From Elymus sibiricus (lineage: Eukaryota; Streptophyta; Magnoliopsida; Poales; Poaceae), in assembly GCA_039707655.1 (NCBI GenBank), contig CM077666.1, positions 301,222,166 to 301,286,165 of the forward strand: DNA of 64,000 nucleotides. The letters are read 5' to 3'. A model generated the notes under the pieces. It was not told the DNA's origin. It searched no databases and was given only the letters and a program-made list of their open reading frames with translations. Made by a program: the position numbers and the translations under genes. Positions 34,801 to 48,381 of this stretch are shown in pieces; within the stretch, counting starts at the first letter, position 1; the number at the start of each line of letters is the position of its first letter.

Positions 34801-37175
34801 TTCATAATGAAAGTATGGCCCTTATGTTATTCATAACACCGAACATTAAAAGTTCCCTTATGAACAACCTTCTTGCAAGATACCTTATGCAATGGGCTAG
34901 AGTGTATGAAACTCCAAAAATGAATTATGAAAATAAATACATAGGTAATACATCGATGGAAGGTATAGTAACATTTTCTATGTTCCCAGCGCGTATCTAA
35001 ACCTCATTCCCGGCAAGTCTTTTAGGCCATAGTAGTTCTTGCATCGAGTCGCAACAGAATGCAATCGAGCGGGTATCTCTGTGATCAAGTCACAATACCC
35101 AAGAATCAGTGATTAACATGTTTAATCATAATTCTCAAGAACTATTTCTTTGACCAGCCTTCTATACATCAATAGCTTGTATGACTTTCATACATGAGCT
35201 GGACATTCCAGTCTTCTCTCTTTTTGCCCTTATACTTCTAACAGTTTAACTTTCAATATTTCTCCTACTCTCAGAAGAAGCACCCAACTTTAAGAGTGGC
35301 GTTAGCCCCGGACTTCCTAGGTGTGTAAGTCACACTAACACCCTTTGGACATTTCCTTTCTCTTTAGGTTGTTGTTTTATTCACCTTCATTATATGACAG
35401 GCGTTCTTCTGGATCCCTCTCTTATCAATCAAAAGCCCAGTAAACACTTTACTGATACTTTGCAAACAAACATTGCTTTGGATATCTCATATCTTTCAGC
35501 CTTTGTCTGCATCTGAAAACAATTTTTCAGTTCCATGAATATCACATAGCTATCCCAAATTTTTGAAGTTCGAGTCTCATGGAAGCAAACATATTGCACT
35601 TGACCGTAACGGAATTCTAGCTTTTGGATCGAAGGACGAGAGTCACATCATCCATAGCATTAGCGGGAAAATACCAAAAGCATGCGATAGGACAAAGTCC
35701 TTCTCGGCACTCTTGAGGACAATCTTCACATTACGTTACCAACCGTAAAGTTTTAACCAGATAAGTAACAGCTTATTCAATTTTAATAGGGAAGGTGGAA
35801 ACGCGAGCCATTATTCTACAACTATTATGCAAATCACACTTAGACAATGTTCACAATTAATTGCACTGAGAATTAAACAAGTTAATTCTACAATGTGCTC
35901 CCACTCAAATCAATATCTCTCATAATTGATTTTGAGTGATACATGATCCAGACTTCAATTCATCGCCATAGAATCATCATCTCATGACGGGAATTTTAAT
36001 CGGTAGGCCAACTTGCCAATCACATCTCTATGTGACTCTTGTTCATCTTTCGATGCGTGTGTTCCGAGCTCAGGACGATCCTGCCATGAACGTCAAGACA
36101 ACCAAGTGATCTTGCTGCGAGGTCTGACCTCACCCGCCTCACACTTCTCTAATCGTTTGTACCCATGCAACCATGGCGCACCCCGAAAAGATAGGTGCCG
36201 TGACGGTGCTACACTTGGGAGAACACTAACTACTTGATATTTTAAGTGAGAGATCACCCTAATAAAAGCAACTACCGCGCAATCAAGAAGGGTGCATCAT
36301 AAGGGATAAACATCTCAGGCAATTCATAATAGCATGGTATGGTATAGCCCTTTCTGACGGAGAAGTCTTTATTTCTTCGTCTTCGGCATTCGCGTCGGTG
36401 TTCACCTTTGCGAAGATTGCCACCACCTTGTCGATGCACCAGATAATATTGCTATCTCTATAGCTAATAAAATAATGCATTACAACAAGGTTGACACGCA
36501 GGTCATTTAAAGTGACAATCATATGGCTCCAGCCATCATGTCGAATCATGACACGCAGGTCATGTTAATTTACATTATATAGTCATCTCATACATAATCA
36601 AATTAAATATGATGAAGACTATACCACATCACATGCACATCTCATGTCATCCTGCAAAACCAAGTTAGACGCCGCTAATCGGTTTATGCAAAATTTTATT
36701 TTTCGTGGCTTCTAAGGTTTCAACCAAACTGCAGCTACCAACGTTTATCATCAAGTATGATTATTCAAGTCGCTAGATTAACTTTGCGGGGTGTATGAAA
36801 CACGAGATAATAAAATCTCGAGCCCCATACTGAACTTCGTCATACGCATGACCCCCGTGCAGATCATATCTGCATTGCCCTTTTGTCTGCAAAATTTCAT
36901 CTTTCTCTCTAACTATGGTGGAATTCAACGAACTGTTAGCACTTCGTTGATCAATCAGGATCGCGGATTGCTAGAACTTTGAAACTCCACCATGCTGTTA
37001 TTAAGATCAGAAATATGCAAATTCCAGGGAAGCAACAAGAACATCGGGTAACAGATTTCATCTGCTACCCGCACAAATAATTATCAGCAGTAGAACTCAT
37101 CTACTACAAATTATAATGTGCAACACCCATACATCTCATGTACTGTAGATCATAACCTGCATCTACGCATAGCAC
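31880..37175 (-). pseudogene. Degenerate Copia gag-pol
   Basis: No frame longer than about 100 codons survives on the minus strand, although family motifs remain. At about 34285-34400 a piece reads HFDVCSPINVVASSGFIY, the start of the integrase core. At about 33640-33840 another reads KSDKCYFVGYP and KKVSGRTVQLDEI, the integrase C-terminal region. The order from high to low coordinates is correct for gag-protease-integrase-reverse transcriptase. Reverse transcriptase and RNase H motifs could not be read with confidence. The polyprotein is inactive through many stops and frameshifts. Confidence 0.75.
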
Positions 37176-37189
37176 GGCTCTTGATGCCA
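37176..37189 (-). other. Primer-binding site
   Basis: Directly inside the 5' LTR the minus strand reads TGGCATCAAGAGCC. It resembles the TGGTATCAGAGCC site complementary to initiator Met tRNA that plant Copia elements use. Two substitutions suggest it is weakened. Confidence 0.75.
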
Positions 37190-37190
37190 C

Positions 37191-39150
37191 TGTAGGGGAA
37201 CGCAGCAGAAAACAAAAAAATTCCGCACTATGAACATGCCCAGGACCACTATGAAGATTGCATACAAGGTTTTGATCCGATCGTTACCGACTCGTAGCGC
37301 AGCGGAAGTAGAGTCGATGTAGATCATCGGTGCAGATTCCCGCAGCTAGGATTTACAACCTCCCAACCACGAGGATGTACTCCCTCATCCGCTCCTCGGA
37401 TAGCCCTTCGGGAGGCGGTCGGATAGTCCCTCGAACGGTGTCACGGACAGCCCTTCGGGAGGACCCTCGAACAGCCCCTCGGGCAAAAGATCAAACCTAC
37501 GACCTCTCTATGGGGTTGCACACATACGGTGTCACCTATCCGGCAGGGCTTCGTCGTCCAGAACTAGTTCCCACCGGAACCCAGACAGCCTTTCGGCTCT
37601 ACGAAACTATTTCGTGGGAGGGAGAGAAGAAAGGCAGATCATGCATGCCATTTGGTGAGAGAGTTGGAGTGTGTGTGGAGAGCCCCTCTCCACCTCTATT
37701 TATAGGAGGAGGGGTGGAGGGGCTGAAATTTCAGCCACCAAAAACATGTGGCCCCCCCCCCAAAAAAAAAACAAGCTCCCACCAAAGGTGGGGAGTTGTC
37801 TCATGGGGCCCCCCCTTTCCACTATGGCGCCCCAACATGGGGCTGCCACCTCCTCCCAACACATCCCACAATATGTGGGGGCTGCCCCCCACCATGGGGG
37901 GCCCCCCAACACCTTGTCCACCAACAAGGGGGCTGCCCCCTAAAGGGGACACCCTCAAAAATAGCCCCCACGATCCGTGGGATCTTGTCCCCTCTTGCTG
38001 GGACAAGATGTTTTCCGCGTGTATTTTTCGGAAAAATTCCCGAAGGTCCCAGAATATTTCCGGCACCCTCTCGAATTATTCTGGACACTCTCCGGAACAT
38101 TTCCGGTATGATGGTTTTATTCCAAAACATTTCCGATAACTCCAAAACATTTCCGGTTTTCTCTCCGGAACTTTTCCGTCATCTCCGAAACTTTTCCGGT
38201 GACTTTCTCTCAGACTCCCTGTCTAGTATTCAGCAGATAGATGACCCTTAAGCGTGTGACCCTATAGGTTCGGTGAAGTATAGACATGACCGGAACACTT
38301 TCCGATCAATGATCAACATCAGAGCCGTGGACACCCATATTGACCCCTATACCCACACGAATAAATATTCGAGTGAACCTCAAGTTGGCGTGTGCTATTC
38401 CTGTTGCTTCACGATATGTTACAAAATCCCGAGGTGAGATTTATCAGCATCACCGTGGATCAACACTTGTCCACTATGCCAGTTACCTCGTTACCGGTTT
38501 TGTTCTCTTTTCTCGTTCCCGTGTTTCGGCATCCCTGTGATCAAATCACATTGTGTCTGGTCAGACGATGGTGGATACCGTAACACCGAGAGGGCCCAAA
38601 GAATATCTCTCCATCGTCGGAGGAGCAAATCCCAATCTTGAGCTATCAAGTCCCTTGTCATACTTTTCCATGAACCTGTAAGCCGTCGTAATAGCCACCC
38701 ATTTACGGATGACGTTTAACAAACCCCAAAGTTCATGAAGCAAGCATGAAGAAACTCGATACTCTCATGGTCTAAGGAATTATGCAAACATTAATTTTCT
38801 CTGTGTTATAAACCATTAACTTGTGACGAATGTATCTCATAGCATAACATCAATTCGGGTCGATTCAACACAAATGTTCTTCTAACATTGTGCCCTCAAA
38901 GTTGCCGGCATAGATATGCCCATGATCAGGAAAACATAATCATCATGCAACACTTGAGCTAGTCTCAGAGGCTTGACTAGGAATACATTTTACTGTTTAT
39001 TTTTCCACACGTGCACATGGTTTTCCTCAGAGCCTTTATGGATATACGGGCTCGGGAACCACAACAGTTATAGCATGGAATATAAACTTAATTAGGAACA
39101 TGGGGATAAATAATAACATTTATTATTGCTTCTATGGCATATCTCCTATA
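37191..39150 (-). repeat. 5' LTR of the Copia element
   Basis: 1960 nt, close to identical with 29945-31879. In one stretch of about 240 nt (from 38236 against from 30961) I counted six substitutions. The two copies also differ by small insertions, such as one near 37405-37435. Confidence 0.92.
37696..37704 (-). promoter_or_regulatory. TATA box of the 5' LTR
   Basis: The minus strand reads TATAAATAG, followed downstream by GAGGTGGAGAGGGGCTCTCC. The same box occurs at the equivalent place in the other LTR. It is the likely start of the element transcript. Confidence 0.6.
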
Positions 39151-39155
39151 GATAC

Positions 39156-39884
39156 GAAAAAGAGAGGGTGCCATAGAAGGTGGATGGACAGAGAAGAGAA
39201 GCACGCAGGGAATAGGCTCGATGTGTCGTTGCACACAAGAGAGCTGCAAATATGGAGGGTAGGCATCTCTAGTCAGCTCTGATGCTCCACCATCACGTTG
39301 ACAAATCATAGATGAACAAGAAGCCATCCAAGAAATGAAAATGGATGGATTGATTATTTGGGTTTGTTTATTTGGTCCTTCTATTGTCAGAAATGCACCA
39401 CACCATTCCGAACTAGTAGGAGGATCACGCTCTAGCGGATGCTTCCCCCTACCTCGGCCAGGGGCAAACGAAACATCTCATCGCATTATACCCAAATAAG
39501 ATCTAAGGCATTTACTACGTTATAGAGTGGAGGTATAGAGGAGCAAAGGAAATTGAGTCCATCTACCCTCCACTAAGGCCAACAGAGAAGGTAAGGGAGG
39601 AGTTTGAGTACAAGGGGGTAGGAAAAGATGAAGAGAGAGAAAGAAAGGAGAAAAACGAGAGCCTCCCCACGACTGGTCTTTCACTATTCAATGTTAGCTC
39701 CATACAAATACTATACCCGATGTATAGTGTATCGGGTGCTCCCAACCGCTAAAATATAGATTTTTCATTATTTTTTCCTAGAAGACGTAATATTTCTTAG
39801 AAAGATTCACCACACATATACCATGCCCTTTATTTCTTAGGTCCAATTTTGATTCATGTATCGAAGACAAAAAAAGATAGGGTG
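39156..39884. other. Unassigned sequence
   Basis: No gene or element boundaries seen. The purine-rich tract at 39590-39660 and short frames nearby have no coding character. Confidence 0.35.
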
Positions 39885-42510
39885 TTTACTGATGTCTACT
39901 ACACACTTCTCTTCTTGCTGACTCTATTGGGCCTCCAACGCACAGATGTTTGTAGGACAACAACAAATTTTCCTCAAGTGGATGATCTAAAGTTTATCAA
40001 TCCACGAAAGGTGTACTGTATTATCTTCTTAAGCAGCCCTAAAATAAGATACAAGAAGTTTCTTGTGTCCCCAATACACATAATGCAGTTGCCAATTGTA
40101 TAGGTTGTCTAGTTCGGCAAACATATTGATAAAATTGGATGATAGATAGGTAATATGGATGGCAATATTTTTTATTTTCTGAATAATTAAAAACAGCAAG
40201 GTAACAAGCTAAAAACGTGACTGAAATGAGGTTTCCAATGGTTGGAAACAAGGCCTAAGGTGTGTAGGTTCACTAGTACAAACTCTCAACATCTAGCTTC
40301 ATTAAAATATGTGATGTAACCTCACATAGTTCCTTTTTACCGGATCACTTTCGGAATAGATCTCATAGGTGCGTAAAGAGCAAACCACCTCAAAGTTGTT
40401 TTTTCTAATCTTAATCTATTGAGCCACCCCAATGCCATCTCGGGCGTCCCCAGAAATTATACCATGACAACACCATATGATCTTTATCTTTCTATATATG
40501 ACAATGTCACTATGGGTGTCTCCAAGGATTATACTAAATATGCATCATGTAACCTCATTAACTCCCAAAGCTCAAGAATATAACGTGATCAAGATTCGAT
40601 CCATAATGGTACTCATCATGAGAGGCACAACATACAATTCAACTAATAGTCAATGCCCAAGATCATAGTCTTGCTGGCAACTCATAAAATTAAGAGAGTG
40701 AGGTACATGACACATAGCTACTACCACAAACTCTCATCCTCAAAGGTGGACTACTCCGGAATCGTCATGGGAACGTCAAGAGGTTGAAGTTGAAGAACCC
40801 CCCCTCCGGAAGAGTAACATGTATCCCTAAGCTTAATTCATGCTCGTGCTCGAGCATGAAGATGATAACAAAGATAATTTTTGTATGTGAATGCTACCTA
40901 TCATGAACTTGGTTAACTGATGCAAACACTTTCGGTGAGTCTAAATCAATAATAGAGATGTTTGGCAAAGGTTTATATTAACCATCTTCAACTATCGCAA
41001 TGCATACAAAAGAAGTTGCCATATATTCTTTGATAATAAAATCCATCAAGTCAAAATCACTAATGTCAAAGGTTTAGAAAGAATGTCAATATTTATTCGG
41101 AACACTATGATAATCATTTTTGCATAATATGTATCATGACAATCACTTCTAGGCTAACCCTCAATATAAGGCAGAATACAATCATTTGTTGCATTTTTGC
41201 TCCATTCACGATTTTCACATATTCAGAATTTGTGCGTAAGTATGATTCTATGCCCTAATAATGGACAAGATAACTCAATGTTGGGGTTTAAAAAAAGTGA
41301 AAAAAAGAAAGCATTGCATCAATGCAGTTGACCATTAGGACAAGAGGAGGACCTTATGATTCATATTGTGCAAGGAATAGGATTTCCATGCAAATAGGAT
41401 GCACATAGAGCTATATATGAATGGAAGTTCTCCTATGGACTAATGGGGTGCATCCAACTTGCTTGCTCACGAAGACTTAGAGCTCATTTGAGGAGGCTCA
41501 TCTGGAATATACAAGCCAAATTTTATAATGTTAGGTTCCCACTAGTGTATAAGACAATGAAACTCATAAACTCTCAACAATGATATGTATGAAGTTGTGC
41601 TACTTTCAAGCACTTATTTGCTTTCAATGCTGGGTACTACTTTGAAGCACTGCATAAATTTTCTAGTTTGAACACTTAGTGCTATTTTGAACACTTAGTG
41701 TTATTTTGTTGCTCCTTCTCTCTTACACTTTTTTGTGCATCTGTGGCACATCGTTTCTCTTTTTTTCTAATTGGCACCTCCGTGATGCATCTTTTTCTCA
41801 AGGTAGAAGCAACACCTTACAATAATGACCAGTACACTTTTCTCAACTTCATCTAAATGAGAACATAGCTCTTGTCATGAACATGAAAAGAAACTCTATA
41901 TAATGGCTCGGGTAGTGTATCTGGAAAGTGCAATGATCTACCGTAACATGTATTTTCTCGGAGCTCGGGAAATACCAAAAATTCAGGAAGTTAAAATCTT
42001 ACAAGAAGAGAGCCAGAGCCAGACCCCGACCGAGGGGACTCATGTGGGGCCCATGCAGCCAGGCCCTTGGTCGCAACCGAAGGGCTCATGGGGCCCATAG
42101 GTCACGCCTCCAGTGCTCTCCGACACCCTTGGACCTATTTTACCCTAAAACTCCCAAATTTATTTTACGGGGGTTTTTCCCATTGTTTTCAAGGCAGGAA
42201 TAGAGCAGAGCACTTTTGGCTCTCGAAGGGTTGATTTTCCAGGATCCACACCCACCGGGTGGGGAAATTCGAAGCCATTGGCATTACCAACTCTTTGTTC
42301 ATCATGACATCATCATCACCATCATCATCATCGCCAACACCATCTCTATCATCATCAATCTCCAACCCTACTTTTCAAACTATGAACTATTACATCATAT
42401 TCTTACAGGCAGACAATGGCAGGCCTATGAGCCATGAAGACATCTCTAACAACACCATAACACATCGGGTTATTCAGAACCCGGACGTTCCTGCAAGGAA
42501 ATTGTGACGT
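39885..42510 (+). repeat. Degenerate LTR-retrotransposon remnants (probably Gypsy)
   Basis: The segment from TGATGTCTACTACAC near 39888 through GGGCCTCC, TCAAGTGGATGA, CTTGTGTCCCCAATACAC and GGAAACAAGGCCTA resembles an abundant Triticeae LTR sequence that I recall but cannot name securely. The stretch 42040-42380 (AAAACTCCC..., GGAAATTCGAAGCCATTGGC, CATCATCACCATCATC) likewise resembles the transcribed part of a Gypsy LTR. Ends and target duplications are lost and no protein domain is readable. The identification rests on memory of common repeats. Confidence 0.4.
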
Positions 42511-44851
42511 AGCGTGGTCGAATATTGAAGATGAGAAATACTAGCTAGCGAGTTTGGAACAATGTTGAAGTCGTCCTCCCCTTGCTGCCATGAGGAGCAA
42601 GTCCTCTGCGATGACCCGGTGCCTGGACTTCATTCTCAAGACCCGTTTCACACAAGAGAACAATGACGCACATAGCATGGTGTCTTTCGGCTTCGCCATC
42701 GGTGCACCAGTGTCGCTGGATGATCTCGGCTATCCGATGCCCTTCGATTGTGCCAACGATGTTCCTCCGCGAGCCTTTGCTTTGGTGATTTTTTTCCTCC
42801 CTTGCCCTCGAGGCCGTCTTTGTGTGTGTGGGTGACGAGGGACTCATCCCCTTGTCTGGTTTTCAGCTTTAGGTGTCAGCTGCCGGGGGGCGGGGGGCGG
42901 TTTGGCCTCTTCAGCCATCCTCCCCTTTCTTTTTTGTCTCTCTTCTAGTGTCCGACTCATGTCTTAGGTGCCTACCTTTGTAAAAAAAAATTATGTCCCG
43001 TGGGCGATGGCTAGCAGGGCGGGCACGACCACGTAGCTCTGCCGGTGGCACGGCCATGGTCCAGAGCACAGCTGCACATGCACAACGGGATTGACATCGC
43101 AGCTTGGCTACTTGCCATGCATCGTGCACATCAACATTCCATCGTACACGTCGTCTACAAGAGGGGGACGGGTGGGGAGGGGCAAGAGTAAAATTACACC
43201 GGGATTCCCCCCCCCCCAAAAAAAAAACAGCGCCATGTGAGAGCTTCTGGATGATTTTGTACTAATTTGAGCCCACGCAAGTCAGTGGACTGGGTGGTTG
43301 CACTTTTGCATTTTCCAGGTTTGTGTATGAAGATGAACCCAAGACGCAGCACGTGTCATGATCTCTTTTGACATACTAGTTGACCCGTTGCGCCAAATGG
43401 CGCAGAGACCCGGTAAAGCCATGTTGTCGATGAAAATAGTTTCATTTTGCAAGGACATATTCGATATTGGTAGTAGAAAGCCCATGTGTTAAACGATGTT
43501 ACATTGAAAATGTGTTTATTACGCCGCGAAATCCGAATTTGAAAAAAAAATTATATTTGTATAACATGTACAGGCCAGCTAAGGAAGTATTGTTTTAGTT
43601 GAAAATATAGTTATCACGATGAGAAATCTGAGTTTGAAAAAAAACATATTTGTATAAGATGTATAGACCAGTTAAAGATGTATTTTTTTAGCAGTGTTTG
43701 CACAATTTTTCTTCCGATGAGCACAAAATATAAGCAATAAGGGTCATTGAGAGCATCATTATTATTCAAAATGATAGCAACTCTATACAACCTGGTATTT
43801 AATTATTTCCCTTTTTCTCTCAAGCTCTAATTCTGAACACAGCGCAATGAATGATCCACCCCCTATTCTAAGCCTACACTGAAATCTGAATTTAATGGGT
43901 GGCATGTATGTTTGTAGACGAAGCTTAAAATCTGAGAAGAGCATCATACAAACGCATACTACTTTAACTTCAAAAGAACCAACTCCATAACATAGACGAA
44001 CATTAGAGCATCACTTTTTAGTACAATATTTTGTGTATAATGATATGGATGTACACGGAAGAGAATATTGTGTATAATGATATGAATGTACATAGGCAAA
44101 AGAAAACACAATGTCGGGCCAAACCCGGAATATCAACACGGCCAATGAAGCAAGAATAATGACAATACATAGGTCACACAATAAATGCAATTCCTAGAAA
44201 AAAAAGGAAAGGAAGAAACCTTGATAAGCAGAAGAAAGAAGAAGAAAACTTGATCAACAGAAGAGAGAAAAAGCGACCTCCAAGAACGTACAACGTACAA
44301 AAGAAAAGAAGTAATCAGGCCACATGCATTGCACTAAACAGCTCATTATTATTAGGACCTGTGTGCATACCCAAACTTCTTAAGATTCTGTGTAGAGCAG
44401 AAATTTTGAAACGACCCAGAATAATGCAGTAAGAAATAAAATACAGGAACTACAAAAACTAATTAATCCAGGTGGTCTATGCACCACAAATCAGGAATCC
44501 TACAATTACAGTACTGTAAACATATGTCTACTGCATTCCAAGTGCTCTTATATTACATCCTTCTTTTTAATAATGAAATTCATCATCATAACACATGTCT
44601 CGTGCTTGATTTTTCTCTAGCAAAACATGAGGCGATAAGCGTTTCAGTTCTATGTACATACTCCGATATCCAGGAAGTGACTACTTCCATGTTAGAAAAT
44701 TCACGTAAAGACATGGGTTTGACACAGTTTATAACCACTTGGTCCTTCCATACTTTACATGCCACAGTTTGACAACAAAGGAAGATCGAAAAGCATGTGT
44801 ACATGCACCCACAGATGCTTTCACTTCAGCACGACTACAGTATAAAAAAGG
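42511..44851. other. Unassigned sequence
   Basis: A plus-strand frame at about 42590-42835 opens MRSKSSAMTRCLDF but shows no family I recognise. The word CTAGTTGACCCGTTGCGCCAAATGGCGC at about 43377-43404 is broken here as ACTAGTTGACCCG plus a GCGCCAAATGGCGC palindrome; it resembles an end of a dispersed grass element. The remainder is AT-rich without readable genes. Confidence 0.35.
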
Positions 44852-45015
44852 TTGAATATCACCTTCGGCTTATCAATCAGTTTGGATATTTATCACCTTC
44901 AGCAAGACTACTTATTCATTAGCAATGGACCTCTTGAATATCACCTTCGGCTTATCCATCAGTTTGGATATCTATCACCTTCAGCAAGACTACTTATTCA
45001 TTAGCAATGGACCTC
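44852..45015. repeat. 82-bp direct tandem duplication
   Basis: Copies 44852-44933 and 44934-45015 differ at only two positions. Each begins TTGAATATCACCTTCGG and ends AGCAATGGACCTC. The near identity indicates a fairly recent duplication. Confidence 0.95.
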
Positions 45016-48000
45016 GTGACCTTTATTGTCAATCTGCATATTCATACACAAGAAGCAGAACCATATTACTACTACAATTCTTAATAGCAGGACAAAATAA
45101 TGAATTAGGGGTAATTATCAATTGGTCCTAGCATCACAAATTAATGCAGAGAAGAACAACATTATGAGGGAAATGGTGCTTAAAAAGGACATATACCAGC
45201 TCTGACCCAAGCATTGCTTCAACAAGAAAAGCATTCAACACCATCTTCTACATATCTGAAGCCACGAAACAATCTGGGTCAAAACAGACTGTAAAAACTG
45301 AGCGGCAGATGCAGACGCGTTGACCCGACCAAAGCCGATCGAACGACCAAAACGAAGCGAAATCGAGCGAGCGATTGGGAGGGCGGGTCCCCCAGCCACC
45401 TTATAGGTTAGAGTAACTAAATTTCAAAGATCAATGGTGGTGCAAGTGGCATATTATGCCATCTTTTGCAAAAACCATGGAAGGTAAAGTGCAGCACAAA
45501 GGAATGGAATTTATTCAATGACTGAGAGGACATGTCTGGTAGTAATGATAAGTGTGTATTTTTCAGTAATCTTTCGTTTGAGCAAGCACACACATTAAGA
45601 ATTTAGATTCCCATGTATACAAGAAAATACATACACAGTGTATCAACTTTAGGAGCGATCTGAGCGTTTAGCCGTCTGATCAACACGGCTTCTCCTTTTC
45701 AGAATGCCTAACTAAACTCCTGAAGATTCTATAGAAAAACTGAACTCTTAACTACTCAATTCAGAAAGAAAAAACTTCAACTGGTACAACTGGTATTGTT
45801 CTTCATTTTTTAATTAGGCAACACCGATATCTGAATAGAGGAAAAGGGTGACAATGTGTACGATACATCCTTGAACAGAGGAAAAAGTAAATGATGCAGC
45901 AACCAGCTAGGAAGTAAGTGAGCAAATCTTGAGTAGGAGAACAAAAAAGCTGCAACCTTCTAGACCTGACAACGTGCGAAATGAAAGCAGAGGAACTTGT
46001 TAGAGCATAAGCATGTCAGCAGACAGTTTACAGACAAGGAAAAGATTAGTCCATTTACCCAAGGTTAAAGCCCAAAACTGGTGAGAAAAGCAGCCAAGAT
46101 TAATGGAACATCTAAAATATAGGCACCAAGCCACCAAGCCAGACATGAGTAGCCACCTGATATCAGCCTCCAAAGCGACCTGATATGAGCCTCCAATAAA
46201 ATTGGAAGAAAAGCAGTGGTGTAAACATATAAATATAAGAGAAACAAAACATTACAACTTATTATGGCATGGGAACTATTTGTAGAATCTTTATCATGCG
46301 AATCAAACAACTCTGGAATACAACTATTTGATATGTACTTCAACTGTGCTTGATGTATACTCTGTAAAGCAATGTAAATGCTCTTAATAATGAGAAATAC
46401 CTAGAAACATTAGGAGAATAAGCCCCATGTGTAAGAAAATCTTGAATCTGTAAATTCATGCCTGAGTCAATGAACTGAACATTAGCTCTGTACATTCACC
46501 AAGATAAAGATAACAACATTCTATGAAAAGAAATTGCATAACTGGCATCACACTTTTCTTGGTGAGTCAATTATAGAACCTGAACACTCACCTAAGCTCA
46601 GCTGCTGCTCAACCCCCTCTGCTCCAATCCTAGAACATTCATTCCTGCCAAACAAAAACAGCATTGGTAGTGCTGCAAAAATGTATAATCCAGCGCCAGA
46701 TAGTGATGCCTCCGTCAATCAAATTCCTAGGAATTTTCTCCAGAAATAGACCGAGTTAATCATTCTGTTCTACAAAAAGACCTAAATCACTATTGCCGAG
46801 CATCCACACTCGAACTAAAAACATCAATTCGTAGCTAATCCCCGAATACAGATAGTGATCCAACAAAACCAAAACACCGCATTCACCAAATATGGAGATC
46901 TGAAGATCGGAAGGGAGGCGGATGGCTAAACGCACACAACACACACACACATCAAGCAGGGCAGGAGGACCAGGGAGAGCAGGGACTCAGAGGAAGTTAC
47001 CTTGCCTGGACGGGATTCCTGGCGGCAACGGTGGAGCTGACTCGCGGCGGCGACGGAGGTGACTCGAGGCGGCGGCCAGGGTGACTCCACGCGGCGGCTA
47101 GCGAATCCAGGCGGCAGCGGCGGCGAGGCCATGCGGGCGCCCTCGATCCAATCCGTTGCCCTGGTCTTGTCAATCGAGCGAATAGGGTTAGGAGTGGGCT
47201 TCTGCAGGGCTCGGGCTGAGCTCCATCGCTACGTATCCCCGACGTGGCAGCGACGTGGGAGCACGTCGCTGCCCTCGAGCCCGCGCCCCCTCCACCTCGT
47301 CTCCTCCCCGCTCCCTCCTCTCCAACGCCGCTGCCCTTGATGCGCCGTCAGGGACGCCGTCGACACGATGGGCGCGGCGCGCGGGCGGATGGGATTGGTG
47401 AATCCCAACCGCGATGAGACGTGCACGCAGCCAGTGCCACCGACGAACGGACCAGGAGCAGCGCCGGCCCACCCGTCATCGCTATAGAACAGACGTGGGT
47501 GCATATGCTGGGTACATACGCATCGGCCTATCCCTGCGCAACTGCTCCCCGTAACGCATGACGCGGGCAGCGCGCGAGGAGCGGGCCCCCAGGCGCGTTT
47601 GACCCGGGACGCGACGCGACGCAGGAGGCAACGCGCACATGAAAAAGTCACAGCCATCGGACCGACGTGTGGGACCAAAGAGCAGGCAGGCCCACTTGCA
47701 GCCGCACCAACAGGCGAACCAGAGGGGCGAGCGAACCAGAAACTGGGCAGTGCCCACGATGCGCGCACGCGGCGCGGCAGGAGAGGGTGCTCGCGCACCC
47801 AAAAAACTTTGACCCAGCCAATCCGCTTTTGCCCGAGCCCACGGGTCATCCCCCGTCCACAATTTACCGCACGGTCAAAACGGCACCGGCCGTTTTCCAG
47901 CTAAATCCAACGGCCAACAGCGAAAAAAAGACCACGTTGACCCTGATCGAACGGCCAACGAAAGCTGAAATCGGGGGAGCTCCCTGAAGGCGAGTTGCCC

Positions 48001-48259
48001 AGCTTCCTTATAGGTTTAAATTTAAATACATGCAGGGTGTGGCGTTTTCAGTCTTGCTCTAGCTTTTTGGGGGCTATTTCTTTCCACGACTCCGATTCGT
48101 CACGACATCGATATCATCTCTTTGCTTTGCAGCAATCGCGATCAGCGCCTCTGAGGTGTTAAGTTGTCCTCTTCTCTTCAACTGCCATGATGTTACGGCG
48201 TAGATGATAGGGGTCCTCGCCGCGGACCGCATCCGTCACCTTTTCCTAAGCTTCGCGCC
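45016..48259. other. Unassigned intergenic sequence upstream of the transporter gene
   Basis: A minus-strand frame starting at 47132 (MASPPLPPGFASRR) runs 44 codons to a good donor at 47001. A second exon-like block lies at about 46590-46648 with matching splice sites, but joining the two gives a stop at once, so any transcript is probably non-coding. The 47200-47960 part is GC-rich and its overlapping frames on both strands look like composition effects. The words CCTTATAGGTT occur at about 45399-45409 and again near 48008-48018. Confidence 0.35.
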
Positions 48260-48266
48260 TATAAAT
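48260..48266 (+). promoter_or_regulatory. TATA box of the amino acid transporter gene
   Basis: TATAAAT lies in CGCCTATAAATGGC, 116 bp upstream of the start codon. That leaves room for a leader of about 80-90 nt. GC-rich sequence surrounds it. Confidence 0.65.
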
Positions 48267-48381
48267 GGCTGGGATGCCCGTGATCTTCCTTTCCACCATC
48301 CGCGCATGTGGCATGCAGTTCATCTACGACTACGATAGACCTTGCTAGCTACTCCGTACTCGGCCTCGGCGTGACATTGCA

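Larger units (their letters stand above)
29945..39150 (-). mobile_element. Full-length Copia LTR retrotransposon, Angela/BARE-related
   Basis: A 9206-bp element lies on the minus strand. Its two LTRs (29945-31879 and 37191-39150) are nearly identical, and the 5-bp duplication GATAC flanks it at 29940-29944 and 39151-39155. A primer-binding site beside the right-hand LTR and a purine-rich run beside the left-hand LTR set the orientation. The interior contains recognisable but broken Copia integrase pieces in the order expected on the minus strand. The plus-strand right terminus reads TA where CA is expected, a single-base change. Confidence 0.92.

Noticed and set aside
37330..38139. A 269-codon plus-strand frame in one Copia LTR, partly shared with the other LTR
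   Set aside because: It runs antisense to the element, is low-complexity Pro/Gly-rich, and is broken by frame changes in the other LTR. It is best explained by GC-rich LTR composition.
47229..47862. Overlapping long frames on both strands at 47.2-47.9 kb
   Set aside because: They are Arg/Ala/Pro-rich in every frame, have no recognisable domain and lie in GC-rich sequence where stops are rare.
43377..48018. A single large transposon between ACTAGTTGACCCG and CCTTATAGGTT words
   Set aside because: The words resemble ends of dispersed grass elements but the two are not inverted repeats of each other and no target duplication was found.
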